Shown here: positions 22,105 through 34,141 of the stretch, piece by piece | Numbering within the stretch: the stretch's first letter is position 1 | Layout: every line of letters begins with the position of its first letter | DNA from: Neolentinus lepideus HHB14362 ss-1 | Lineage: Eukaryota > Basidiomycota > Agaricomycetes > Gloeophyllales > Gloeophyllaceae | Direction: 5' to 3' | Length of the DNA: 64,000 nt | Assembly (NCBI GenBank): GCA_001632425.1 | Contig: KV425557.1 | Span: 1-64,000, forward strand | Made by a program: the position numbers and the translations under genes | The notes under the pieces: generated by a model | Seen by the model: the letters and a program-made list of their open reading frames with translations, nothing else | Database searches by the model: none | Told to the model about the DNA's origin: nothing

Positions 22105-23240
22105 CTAGAAAACAGGCCGTCGCTTCCGTCCGGTGTAGTGACTATCTCTTGGCACATCTTCCTTACCACGACGACGATATAGCTAGAGAGAATGATAGTA
22201 CAACGTTCGTGATGACGGAGGAAGAAAAACTCACTTCTTTTTTCCGCAGAATCCAGTCCCTGTCCTTAATACCCTTCTTCTTGCTATCCTTGCGCCTCTT
22301 CTCCCGTTGTCTCCGCCTTTCGAACTTCGCCCTGTCTTCCGCTTCTTCACCCTCTTCACCCTCCAAACCTTTGGGCACTTGCTGCCCGCCACCACTGCCT
22401 ACAAACAGACACAAGAAGACCTTCTTGGCCTTCTTTGAATTTGGATAATCGACGACCACGCCTCCTCCGAAGCCCGCCTTTTGAGCAATTGATGTTATGA
22501 GCTGAATTTGGTCGTCGGATGTGGGGTAAAATTGTAAGACGGCTCGTGAAGGATTGCGTAGAGCGGAGTGAAGAGTTGTGAAGAAGCGAGTTAGACGACG
22601 TGGAGGGGAGGACGAAGGATGGCTTGTTTCAGCATTAAGCAACCACTGAATTACAGATACGCTGAACGATGAACGAGTGGAATCATGACTAGAAAGTTCA
22701 GAACATGATAAGCTCTGGCCATACCTTATTGCGCCATCAAAACTGCCTGGCCGGAATCCAAAGCCTTGCCCGATGTCTTGCAAAAAGAGGTCTCCTTCAA
22801 GCTCTCTTTCCAGAGCCACCTCTCCGCATGAAGACAGTAAACTCAGTGACTTTCGATTCTACATGACATTTACCACTCACCTAGCATGCTAGGCGCAACA
22901 TCAACGCCTACCCACGTGTGTCCCTCCTCTTCTAGTATTTCTCCTGACAGTCCTGACCCGCATCCTATGTCTAGCAAGAATGCGGGCTGGTCAGGGGGAA
23001 GGTTGAGTAACTCGAGGGCTCGATAGGTCATGTCGGCCTGAATCTGCTGGATTCGGGTGCTGCATAGATTCGTCTTAGTAAGATGATCATTCATCCGTAA
23101 GCTGGACTCGCTTTTGTGTATATTTTTTGGCTTCAATATCCCCGTAGTACTACCATCCAGAGATTCATGACTGCACTAGCCTCAAGGGAACTCCTGCAAC
23201 TTACAATTTCCGGAGGTGCTTGGAGCTCCGGTCTTGACAT
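22105..23240 (-). CDS. BUD23: 18S rRNA (guanine-N7)-methyltransferase BUD23
   Basis: Six exons on the minus strand, 23240-23205, 23149-23112, 23059-22881, 22821-22725, 22661-22235 and 22182-22105, make 284 aa. SAM-binding motif I reads LLDIGCGSGLSGE, followed by GVDVAPSML. The WBSCR22-type C-terminal part carries DWILRKKE and ends DSHYTGRKRRPVF, a basic tail typical of Bud23. The second intron starts with GC (GCGAGT at 23111); only this choice gives the family sequence YTQNTRIQ. Bud23, with Trm112, methylates one guanine in the 18S rRNA and is needed for small-subunit export. It converges with BCS1 (171 bp between stops) and diverges from the BET3 gene (193 bp). Confidence 0.95.
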
Positions 23241-23433
23241 GATTGCAATTAATCGTTATATAAAGGAAATAATAACGAGCAAAGTGAAGCAGTAAGACCA
23301 GGGCTCGAGCGCGAAGAGGACGATTCCGTCCGAGAATTGAGCGATCGGCGAGGCTTTCGTCCGTAGAGGTATTTCCCACGGGTTCTTTAAACCTTGGTCA
23401 TAATATTCCCTTCTGCCAGCATCTTGCTGAAAG

Positions 23434-24200
23434 ATGAGCAAACAATACAAGGCCATCGGCGAAGACATATGGAAGGGGAGAACCGAAAAGATCGTGAGTC
23501 TTCGGTTAACTGGCTGCTTGACTCACGCCTAAGCTAATATGTCCAGAGTAGAATGCCGAGCTCTTCGCTCTGACATATGGCGCCTTGGTCGTCCAGCTTA
23601 TCCAAGATTACGAGGACTATGCGGAGGTCAATAAGCAACTAGATAAAATGGGATACAATATCGGCACCCGCTTAATCGAGGACTTTTTGGCCAGAAGCGC
23701 CATAGGACGTTGTTCTGATTTTAAGGAGGTTGGAGAGGTTGTAGCCAAGGTCATAATATTCTTTTCGTGTTTGTTCCTACCCCCATTCACCTGCGCATTC
23801 CGCAGGTTGGATTCAAATCTTTCTTGAATATCACGCCTACCGTCACCCATTCTCAACTGCCGCCTACTTCACCAACGACCCAATCTAACACGGCTGGCGC
23901 GTCGTTCACTCTGACATTGGACGAGAATCCGCTTGCAGAGTTCGTAGAGCTTCCTGAAGAGGCCCTCGAAGGTGGACTATGGTTTAGCAATGTATTGTGC
24001 GGCGTACTGAGGGGCACTCTGGAAATGGTACGCACTTATCTGAAATCTCTGGCCAATAAACTCAAATAAACGTGTTGTAGATCCAAATGCAGGTTCAAGC
24101 GGAATTCATTTCTGATACATTACGAGGTGATGAAAGCACCCAGATCCAAGTCAAGCTTATTAAATATCTGGAGGAAGAAGTCCCCGTTGGGGACGACTAG
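23434..24200 (+). CDS. BET3: TRAPP complex subunit Bet3/TRAPPC3
   Basis: Four exons (23434-23493, 23552-23749, 23806-24027, 24081-24200) encode 199 aa. The start carries the Bet3 pattern [21 protein letters not shown], shown here split by the first intron, and the middle contains [14 protein letters not shown]. The C-terminal segment has [20 protein letters not shown], the helix of the TRAPP fold, and the region around NVLCGVLRG includes the cysteine family members can palmitoylate. Bet3 is a core subunit of TRAPP complexes, which act as exchange factors for Ypt1/Rab1 and tether ER-to-Golgi vesicles. Confidence 0.95.
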
Positions 24201-24391
24201 CCGCAGAATATACCATACACGTACGATAGGCCCACGCATAATATCCATGCCAGCGTAACCCCGAGGTCCGTAGCGTCTTTGTTGGTCGTGGTACAGCGTA
24301 TGCTACGTTAGAGGATTAGCGTATCCCACTTGAAACGAACATCAAGCACACTGACATGCGAAGGAAAAGGACCGGCGTCTTAGCTTCTTTA

Positions 24392-24968
24392 CTACCAACG
24401 TTCCAATTTGTTGAGGTTCCTGGCCGTCTTAGCATTCGATTGCGTATTTTGACCCCTGACAGGCAAGCCCATGGCATGTCGTTTACCAACGTAACTACCG
24501 ATCATACGCTGGTGGGCTATGTTCTCGCGAATTTCCCTTCGGAGATCGGTTTCGATCTTCAAACCCACAAGCGAGTCGGTATGGAACCTGTTCCCACTCT
24601 TTCGAGCAGGAGCTTTGACGTTGGGAGCCTCTGGCGCTTGCAGCTGTTGTAAAGGTGTAGAGGCGGGAGGCGGCTTGAAGTCAGGCGACGCAAGTGGTAC
24701 CCTGGGCACAGGAGGGGCCGTTGACGGCGAGGAGAGGAAAGCGGTGAGGGAGGTGATCTGAGTTGCTGTCAGATCCCGAACTTTGCACTTGTCGTGTATT
24801 TGAAGTCTGGCGCAGAGGCGACTAGACACATTACGTCCGACGCCATAAAAATGCGTCAAAGCAAACTGCAGGGATTCAAAAATCAGACTGTATATTCACG
24901 GCTGACAAATTTGCTCTTACTCGGGCTAATTGTCTATCAGGAAGATTTATTCCTAGTACATGCACCAT
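24392..24968 (-). CDS. SWS2: Mitochondrial small-subunit ribosomal protein uS13m
   Basis: Two exons, 24968-24921 and 24865-24392, give 173 aa. The start [16 protein letters not shown] joins to [17 protein letters not shown], the conserved S13 fold, and the C-terminal part has [20 protein letters not shown], then [14 protein letters not shown], the basic tail that reaches the decoding region. A proline-rich insertion of about 50 residues in the middle is a lineage feature. The start lies 151 bp from the divergent FAM50 gene, so they probably share a promoter. Confidence 0.93.
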
Positions 24969-25119
24969 ATCCCGAAGACAAGAGTTTGAGTCCAAGCGAA
25001 TTCAAACTCCGCTGCCACAGTCGCCCGGCACATAGCGTTTCGTTACACACTCATCACCGGCGCTGGTGGTTGTTTTGTCTTACCTTCTCGTTACTCGTGA
25101 TATTCGCCCACTTTCAACA

Positions 25120-26442
25120 ATGGCGGACAATAGAGGCGAAGCTCGTCGTACTGACGTCCTTGCAAAAGAACGCGACCGGATGCGGCAAGAGTATGAACGA
25201 CAAAAGCAGGCGTTGGTCAACGAAACCGAGAAAGCTCGTCCTTCGAATAATAAATTCGTTGGACAAAATGACTCGATGGAAGAATCTCTGAAGAAGAGCA
25301 CAGTGGGCTTGGTTAGGCTGGAAGACTTCCAGCAAAGGCGGAAGGAACTGGAAGAAGCCAAGGCCCGCGAGGCGGCTAGGACGAATGAACTCAAGTATGT
25401 TTCAGCAATCTATGTTCACGCGACTTGTCACGCACGTTCGTCTCGCTACGTGGAAGAGGGATTTCTTACAGGACGTGGAGTGTTTGTTTAGGGATGAACA
25501 GAAGAAGATAAAGAAGCGGAAGAAGACTGCAAAATCAACATTGTCATTTGCCATGGATGACGAAGGGACAGAAGAAGGTACTCCCACTCTGGCAGAAGAT
25601 TCCGGCAGTGAACTGCCTCCAAACAAACGCTCGAAGTTCCGGAAGAATCCAGATGTCGACACGTCTTTCTTACCTGACCGAGAGCGAGAGGAAGCTGAGC
25701 GACGCGAAAGAGAAAGGCTTAGGCAAGAGTGGCTCAAACGGCAGGAGGAAATGAAACAAGAGGACATCGAAATCATTTATTCTTACTGGGATGGCAACGG
25801 CCATAGGAAGAGTGTAGTCGTAAGTTTTGCCGTGCATATTTGCAAATGTCAAGCAGCTGACGTTCCCACTGGATGGGGAAATAACAACTAAATGGCGTAT
25901 TGGACGATATGTTTTGTCAGTGCAAGAAAGGGGATGATATCGCAAGCTTCCTAGCGAAATGCAGGCAGCAGTTTCCGGAGTTACGCGGGGTCAGCGTGGA
26001 TAACTTGATGTACATCAAGGCAAGTGTTAATTTATATGCCAGCCACGTGCTTTCTGAAGTTTACTTGCAGGAGGATCTCATCATACCGCACGTACGTACG
26101 ACCATGTCCGAACTGGGTGTCTGTCTGACGCTTCAAATTCCATAGCACCACACCTTCTATGACTTCATTATCAACAAAGCGCGAGGGAAGTCGGGCCCCC
26201 TGTTCAATTTCGATGTTCATGACGATGTACGCTTGCTGGCGGACGCGACCAAAGAAAAGGACGAGTCTCATGCTGGCAAAGTAGTGGAACGCAGCTGGTA
26301 CAACAAGAACAAGCATATATTTCCTGCTTCCCGATGGGAAGTAAGTATTATTCATATCCTGAATTTGCACTCAAGCCTGATTATCGGGTCTTGCTAGGTT
26401 TATGATCCAGAGAAGACTTATGGGAAGTACACTATCGCATAG
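25120..26442 (+). CDS. FAM50/XAP5 family nuclear protein
   Basis: Six exons (25120-25394, 25492-25819, 25921-26019, 26071-26091, 26146-26340, 26398-26442) make about 320 aa. The N-terminal half is a charged coiled coil with nuclear-signal-like KKIKKRKK; the C-terminal half is the conserved XAP5 domain, with [59 protein letters not shown] and HIFPASRWE. Exon 4 is 21 nt and encodes only EDLIIPH. The preceding intron begins GCAAGT (26020), a GC-AG intron. Human FAM50A is linked to spliceosomes, and related proteins act in chromatin and circadian regulation; the role here is likely nuclear RNA processing. Confidence 0.93.
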
Positions 26443-29280
26443 GCGCCATAGTTTGCAGGTCGTATTCAAGTCATCCTACAATGCTCTCTTGAATCGAAGC
26501 CAATCCGGTTTTGTGCGCGTATCACAGACCTCAGTATGCACTGATTGAAGTTTAGCTGGTTTGTGTCGTGTGTAGAAGTTGAACATCCATTTACATAAGG
26601 TTTTGGGAGCCATCAAGGCTTCTGGTCAATACAGCGCATATAATATATGGAGATATGATCCTGCCGAGCAACGTCAGGGAGACAAAACGACTTCTGATTT
26701 TTCTGAAGACATCTTGGAGTCATGCAGAGACCAACATGTTACACGAGAAGTAGGTTCTTTGGGTCAGCCCCCAATATTCAATATGGATCTAGTACGTCCT
26801 GCTATATGCCACGTCGAGATGGATAGTGTTACTTGCTCGATCGGATCTCGACGATGTGCTGCTGCAGCCTCCGGGTCGATTACGTCGCGTCGATATAGGT
26901 TCGAGGGTGTGATCGCTAAAAGATACATGTGTATGAGTAGGTGAGTCAAACACCAAGCGAGCATATATACACATATGCAATGGAAATAGCCATGCCAGCG
27001 GAGACAACGCTGAGCAAAATACACAAGATCTTTGACGACACCGTGTGAGTGACTGATTTGGGACTTTGTTACTGTCGACTTTCCCTCCAACTGCTTTTAT
27101 AGGTTTGCGGGTCGCTGTGGGAGAAAGCTACTGACGGGCAAGCTCGAAGCAGGATGATCCGAAGACCTGATGCATCAGACATCAGCGACGAGGACCATAA
27201 TTATCAGAGACGCTATTCAAACATGCATTAATAGCTTGTACGGCTACTGGAGGCCATTAGGTCGCAGACTGGCTGCGACCGGACCTTGTCATTCAACCTC
27301 ATATCTGTGTTACGGGGAACGAGTTCCGCATCGAAAGAGAATACGTGCCAGCACAACTTCATGACTGTCATTGCTGGCATTTGCTGTCGTCAGAATATTT
27401 TACTCGACGATCCTGAAATTCTGAAATTCGCCGCCCCAACATACTTACTAGCTCCAGGGCACAATGTCGGATCTGTTAATTATACGCATCGCCGCGGTAC
27501 CGAGTCGGATTGATGCAATTTGGTCATGCACGATGCAATGACGTTCATCACTGCGATCTGTCAATGGACCACCAAAGAGTCAGACATCTACCACAGCAAC
27601 GCTGGCTATGTATGTGGACTTTCCGCAACTTCTTAACTGAGTACTGAGGTGCTGTGTAGGCCTTTGTACGTCCCCAGATCTACGGGAAAATAGTCATTTC
27701 CTGCTGAGATGAGGACGCCAATGAAGTCATAAACAAACTTCTCCATCCAGGTTAACCCACGTTGCGCTCTAGCAAGCTATTCATGATTCATCTGTGAATC
27801 GTGATGTGACGGTCTATAATGAAAGTATGAACAAGCTCAATAAGCTCCCAAGTTTGGTCCGCCAGATAAATACTTCAGCTAGACCATGAGAAGACAAAGC
27901 GATACTGCCACGACGTCAGCCAATCAGCTTTGCGAGTGGGCGCCGTAGCGACCCGGAAAATGACATCAGATCTCAGATCCAAGTCCGAAAAGGTTCAACA
28001 ATATTCAGCGTCCGGAAGTAGACTTGGTACGCGTCTCTTAAAAAAGACTTAGTAGGCGAGCAACTGTCTTTAATGGAGGTAAGTCGCAACGCATGAAATC
28101 GTGCTTGAGACGATGTTGATATGCCTCGAGATATCTAGTATGCCAGTTGCCTCCAAAGAGGGTATTCTCCCAGTTTCTAAGTCGCGGTCAATGATACCAA
28201 TCCTGTATAGGTTTAATGTCGCCAGACAGGTCATTGCGGTCAAAAAAAAATTACATGCGGCTAATGACGCCGACCTCAGTCCAAACAGACATGCTCTTCG
28301 CTATCAATGCGCCGCCGGACTCCAACGGTCGCCCTTTCTTCGCGTTCTAGCAGTTGGAAATTTCAATCAACGGTACTAGCACCACGAGCACTGTCACGTT
28401 TTCTTCCATATCCGCCTACTCTCCCCCTTATCCAGTGGTCGCTGTGACGACTACTGTGGCAGTAATGTCCTCAACACGTTACAAAGGAACGCCCCGTGAG
28501 TGCCGTCGAACTGGAGCTTTTTTTTTGTGAGCAAAATACCCACGGAGTATATCTGTAGAACCGCACAGTGACGCAGTCGAGCTTCCACGTCGTATACTCC
28601 ACAGATTGGCTTGGACTCTGGGTTGTGAGTTACCCCATCTTTCCTCTCAATCAAACAACGAATCTGACTATGATGTTCGTCCTCGTAGTAACTCGGCTGC
28701 TTCCGAATCATGGACCTTTCGCCATTAATATCAGATCCTTCTCGACGCTCTTCGCTACTCACTATTATCCATAGACCGCTACGACTTGGGGATTCTGCCT
28801 ACAGGCAAGTCATTGCGGGAAGAGTTAATGTCACTCCCGATCGCATAAAATTCCGTTAGTATCATCTGATTATATTACTACGATGTTCCAGGATTGTAGG
28901 ATAGACCGAACATTTTCGCGGCATTCAGACTCTCGCCGAGATAATCAACGGCAGCTCAGCTATAGGCTCAGGTTCCAGCAGCACTTCTACTTCTGCGCCT
29001 TCGTTGATCGGCACAAATTTAAGGCTAGCGGCGCCATTCGAATAGGGCCACCACCTTCAAGTTTTCGTGTGGTTGTGGTATTTTCCGTTCTTCTGCTGTA
29101 AATAATCTAGTGGAACAGTGGCACAATAAATCATTCTCTGTTTGATGCTGTCCTTTGCGTTTACCAGTATACTATTTTGGGTTCGTCTTAGTACTATCCT
29201 GAGAAGAAAGCCGTATACAAGCATCCTCACCGCTACCTCCGAGTCACCGCAACCGCGCGCTCGGTGGCGCCGAAGCTTGC
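26443..29280. other. Long non-coding stretch, about 2.8 kb
   Basis: No gene could be assembled on either strand. Short protein-like fragments near 27290-27600 lack splice support and are interrupted by stops, so a decayed gene is possible. No inverted or direct terminal repeats were seen. Confidence 0.45.
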
Positions 29281-30554
29281 ATGCACTGGAACAGATCAAA
29301 AGTTCTCTCCTCTATTTTACGACACCCGCAATCGCAACACCTGTCTAGGACATTCCGATGTGCTTACTCTGCCATGCCTAAGGTTGTCCCATCTTCCCTC
29401 CCCATCTCCGGCTTATTTGCCTTAGCAAAACCCTCGGGACCCACTTCCATGGCAGTAATCAACGACATCAAGCCTCTCATTGGAAATTCTCGACTATTTG
29501 TTGAGACTTCTAAGCTCGACAAACTGGGCAAGGGCAAGAAAAAGAAGGGCAAGCGTGCTAGGGAGGCTGTAAAGATCGGACAGGGCGGGACTCTCGATCC
29601 TCTCGCCGACGGTGTCCTCGGTGCATGTCTACGTCTCTTAGATCACTTCCATCCCCTTAATGAGCTTGTGTTTCGCTTCGCTAGTGGTGGGGGTCGGCAA
29701 AGGCACGAAAAATTTGAGCGAATTTTTAGATTGTGTCAAGGTACGCCCTGCCATCGCAGCTTAAGTGTGTTATATCCGAGATCGGGAGGAATCAGGAATA
29801 CCGCACGACTTGCTTACTGGGTTGCGAAACCGACTCGTATGATAGCGAGGGTGCTCAAGTACGCCTAGCGTCTTGGAAGCATGTCACGCGGGAGAGCGTG
29901 GAGAAGGCGCTCAGTCAATTCCGAGGGGATATAGAGCAGAAACCTCCAGTGTATGTTGTATCATTGATCCGCTAGCTCTCAGACACAGTATTCTGAACTC
30001 ATGGCAGTTTCTCGGCGCTAAAAATGGACGGGAAACCACTGTATGAATATGCAAGGCAAGGCATTCCCCTTCCTCGACCAATTGAGAAACGCCCCGTGAC
30101 CGTACACGAGATTGAGATAGTCGAGTGGCTAGGGGGAGAGCACGAATTCAAGTACCCGATGAAGAAATTCTCGGACGAAGAAAAGCAGGCATTAGCGAAG
30201 TCGCTCCAAGGCGTCGAAGGGGACGTCCCTATCAAGGACGAAGTCGACACCGACGCCGACGTTAACTCACTGACGCCCACTGCGTTTGTCCTGCGCATGA
30301 AGGTCTCTGGAGGTACCTATGTCCGCTCGATTGTACACGACCTTGGACACGCTGTAGGTTCTGCTGGTCATGTTGTGACTTTGACACGGACGAGGCAAGG
30401 GCGGTTCGCACTGGAACCGAAGGAGCCAGAGGATTTTGGTTGCGTATCCTGGGACGTGTTCCAAAAAGCCGTCACGGACGCTGGAAACCCAGACGCAGAT
30501 GGCTGGGCAGAATGGGAGAGGGAGGTCATGGAGAGGTTAGACGTTGTCGGATGA
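29281..30554 (+). CDS. PUS4: tRNA pseudouridine-55 synthase (PUS4/TruB family)
   Basis: Exons from 29374 (or 29281) to 29620, then 29685-29740, 29796-29950 and 30008-30554, give 334 aa from the ATG at 29374 or 365 aa from the in-frame ATG at 29281. The catalytic aspartate lies in GGTLDPLADGVL. Further TruB motifs are YRTTCLLGCETDSYDSEG, PPVFSALKMDGKPLYEYAR and GGTYVRSIVHDLG. The enzyme makes the nearly universal pseudouridine 55 in the T loop of tRNA. The extra residues from 29281 are rich in Arg, Ser and hydrophobics and lack acids, like a mitochondrial import signal. Yeast Pus4 works in both compartments, so two starts may make two forms. Confidence 0.92.
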
Positions 30555-31911
30555 GACTATGCAATGAATTGAGGAACATATAAAGTCAGTCATACGCGTG
30601 AATGATACGGGTCACGGATGTTGCTTCGTCAACGTCCTCGACAGAAGTAAGAAGGAAACTTGTTATGCATCTGTATCACAAATCATGGAAGGCTGGATCA
30701 CGAGTCGCACACATGCCGTTACATATGACTGAAGAGGGCCTAAACCTCGTGGCACCTACAACAGCCAACAGAGACACTGATATACTCAAACTGCTTAGTA
30801 GGCTTGTGGTCCTGGAATCGCGGAGGAGTGGCGATAGATCTTTTGGCCGAATTGACGTTTCTAGAGGAATCGCCTATACCCATCCTCCCGGACACGATCA
30901 CGGTTCAGAAATCACTTCCGGGGTCAAGCGCTCAGGCGGTCTGGAACACTGGGTAGATAGTGGTATTCAGATCAAAGCTGTCGTGCTATAAGACTGGATA
31001 TTGAGATGCAGGGCGCAGTGCACCATGATACATGGACGAAGCAAAAATAGCCGGAGTACGTGGGAGAGTTCTACAGTCCAAATAGGTCTCAGCGAGTTAT
31101 CCCAATTGCTAGAAAGCCGATAAACGTGTCAGGAACGGGTATGATGAGGCCTCCCAGGGCGGTCCTGCGCTGGTATGTATGGTGTCGAGTTCAGAGACGA
31201 GCGTAGTGAAATGATCGGAGCAGGAAGAGTCCATCGGGGTATACATATCTTTTCGTCTCAGATAAAGATGCTAGATGGACCACCAAGTGCTCAATCTAAC
31301 TATGTCAGGAGACAAACTCTCAGCAAGCGACAAGAAGCAGGTCTTACAGATGAGAAGTGGTATTTCGGCGAGATGAGGTCCAACAAAGGTAGGTATAAGG
31401 TCGCAACCGGCTAACAGAGACATCTCAGAGTGCTCACATGATTAAGCCTGGTTTTCGGGGATTCCGAAGGTTGACGACTCTTGAGTTATAGGAGCCGGAC
31501 GCACTTACACATAATGTACCTGACTATTCGATGCTGACAGGAATAGTCATTCAGCTTACACCTGGTGAGAATCAAGCGCTCAAGGAACGCAAGGTGATAT
31601 GTACGACTCAGAGCGACTGCAGGTTGATTACGCCATACAGAAGAATGGTCCACACACACGAGTTTTATGAACGCATGAAATATTGAAGAACTGAACAGTC
31701 TGAACCGGAGAAGGTGGCAGAAGACGCAAAGAAGCAGGCGAGCCGACCCCGTACTCATGCAGCTTCACCGACGTTGAGTCACGGGCCGCTCCGGAGCGAC
31801 CGGGAGACCGGCCCGCTCCAGCCCCGTACTAGACAAGTATCGCAGGGATGGCTTATATACCGTCCGGCCTGCCTATCCTTCGTCCACCCTTCCCTTCTTC
31901 GCTCATCCACA
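30555..31911. other. Intergenic, about 1.35 kb, no gene seen
   Basis: A 130-codon open frame at 30602-30991 has no recognisable motif and no splice context. The last 80 bp before 31912 are C/T-rich. Confidence 0.45.
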
Positions 31912-33098
31912 ATGGCTGCCAATGGTAATAACGGCGCCCACCCTCTCAAGCCCGGCATTTATGCCCCTATCCCTACCTTCTTCCTTCCAGACACCGAGGA
32001 CCTTGGTTCGTCCTAGTCCTTTGCAGACACAGAGATGGCTCACACTGATCACGAAATACAGACGTGGAGAGTTTGGTGAAGCACATCGTCCGTTCCGCAC
32101 AGGCTGGTGTCGGTCCTCTCCTTGCTGGCTCTATGGGCGAGGCACACCACCTCACTCATTCAGAGCGTGTCGCCTTGATCAAGGCTACCCGTCGCGCCCT
32201 TGACAGTGCCGGTCTTACAGATATGCCAATAATTGCTGGTACTGGCTCAGGTAGCCTAAGGGAGTCTCTGGAGCTGTGCAATGAAGCCGCAGAAGCGGGA
32301 GCAGACTACGGCATCGTAATCACCAGCGGATACTACGCAGGTGCTTTGGACAAGAGGGCATTGAAGGCATTCTACACGGAGATTGCGGAGAAGAGCCCAA
32401 TTCCCATAATTATTTACAACTGTGAGTAGCGTCATGTTCATTCCTGATGCCTCTGGGTTTTAACTCAATGTCAGTCCCCGGTGCAAGCGGAGGTATTGAT
32501 ATTGATTCAGACCTTCTTACTGAACTTGCAACGGAGTGTCCGAACCTGTGCGGTGTGAAGTTAACGTGAGCTTATTGAGTTACTCTCGTTCCTATAGCTA
32601 TGGTGCTAAGTATGGGTTTCCAGGTGCGGTAACGTTGGTAAACTCACCCGGGTCTGTGCCACGGTCTCCGATCCCTCTTTCTCCTCCCTTTATCCACGGA
32701 AAAATCCCGCGGCACCATTCCTTGTCTTGGGCGGTTTCATCGACTTCCTCATCCCCTCAGCATACGTGAACGGGCACGGTGCCATTACTGGTCTCGCCAA
32801 TGTCGCTCCTTACGCATGCGCTCGCCTCTTTACCCTCGCGGAGCAGTCGAAATCTGACCCCTCTGTGCTCTCGGAAGCACAGCGCCTGCAGGGTATCATT
32901 GCCCGGGCAGACTACACCATTGCTAAGTATAGCATCGCTGGTACGAAGTATCTCTTGGAGAAGCTTTATGGCTACGGCGGTGTCCCCAGGAAGCCGTTAT
33001 TGGGTTTGCTGGATGAGAAGAAGGAAGAGATCTGGGCACACCCGCATACACAAGACCTCGTGAAGTTGGAGAGGGAGTGTGCAGGCAAGACGGCGTGA
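31912..33098 (+). CDS. Dihydrodipicolinate synthase/HOGA-like class I aldolase
   Basis: Exons 31912-32005, 32062-32421, 32475-32565 and 32624-33098 encode 339 aa. Family signatures are present: GSMGEAHHLTHSER near the N terminus, PIIAGTGSGSLRESLELC, the catalytic tyrosine in IIIYNFPGASGG, and the Schiff-base lysine in LCGVKLTCGNVGKL. These enzymes add or release pyruvate through a lysine imine. Fungi make lysine by the aminoadipate route, so this is unlikely to serve lysine synthesis. A 4-hydroxy-2-oxoglutarate or sugar-acid aldolase role is more likely, but sequence alone does not give the substrate. Confidence 0.92.
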
Positions 33099-34141
33099 CT
33101 TGCCTAGATCGACGGATTTAGGGACGGTGGTCGCCAGAATTGCAGTATAGATATATATCTATCGGGAGTGTAATCCCTTAGTGGGGATAGAGGAAGATAG
33201 ACTGCTTGGTGTTTACACGCATTTATTGTGTATGCATACTGTAATGTATTATTCGCATTTTGCTGCATCTGACATGGCAGTACTACCCAGTAGATCCCGA
33301 AGATCTGGGAGCCAGCTACTTCGAAGTCAGGGAACTTGAGAATTCATGCAAACGATATATATGTTATGACTCTGATCGAAAGATTCACAGTAATTAGTCT
33401 CCTCTCGGACGCTGTCGGGTAAGGCAAGATACATGCTCGCCATGACTCGCTCGTATTACTACGCCTCGCGAAGACATAAAATAAGGTCCTACAGCATAAG
33501 TTACAGTGAGCAATCCAGCGACGTCCAAGCCCCCCCATTGGCCAGAAAGCATCATGCGGGGCGGATGCCGAGATCATACGTAGGGGCTCATAACATTAAT
33601 ATTTGCCTTATGGGTCTGAGATGTACCCAGGCCGCCCGCCAAAGTTGCAAGATCTGGAGGAGATCCGGCCTGCCCTAAAGAAAATGACTTCATAGTTCTC
33701 AGGTGCATAGAGTTCTAGTTATGTAAGACTGCAATGCCGCGATGAACATCCCTCCTGTTGTTCTTTCTCTCTGTTTTGTAGGGTCATATGATGGTAGTAC
33801 ACTGAGCAGAATTAGACCCTATTTGCCCATCTGAGAGGCTCCGGACTTGGATGGCCGAGGGAAAGTGGCTGACTTCATTCCGCAGCTCATATCATTTTCT
33901 CGCATATACAAAATCGACGAGGATACAGGATAATGACAGTTCAAGTTGCAATCCATTCTGGAGCCTACCCAAGGTAGCGGGTTCTGCCGAGCTCGCGCGG
34001 CCCTACCAGCCTTATTTATTTTTGTCCTCCCTTTGCATCTATTAGTACTGACTCCGCCGAGAATGCTGTTTTCGCACGCGAGAGAAGCTGAAATTGGCAT
34101 CTGCCCCTCGTCCCCAAGTCTAGGAAAAACATACGGATATC
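33099..34141. other. Intergenic, about 1 kb, no gene seen
   Basis: Only short unsupported frames. Confidence 0.5.

Noticed and set aside
30602..30991. 130-residue plus-strand frame between PUS4 and the aldolase
   Set aside because: No recognisable motif, no splice context, and normal spacing for an intergenic frame of this size by chance.
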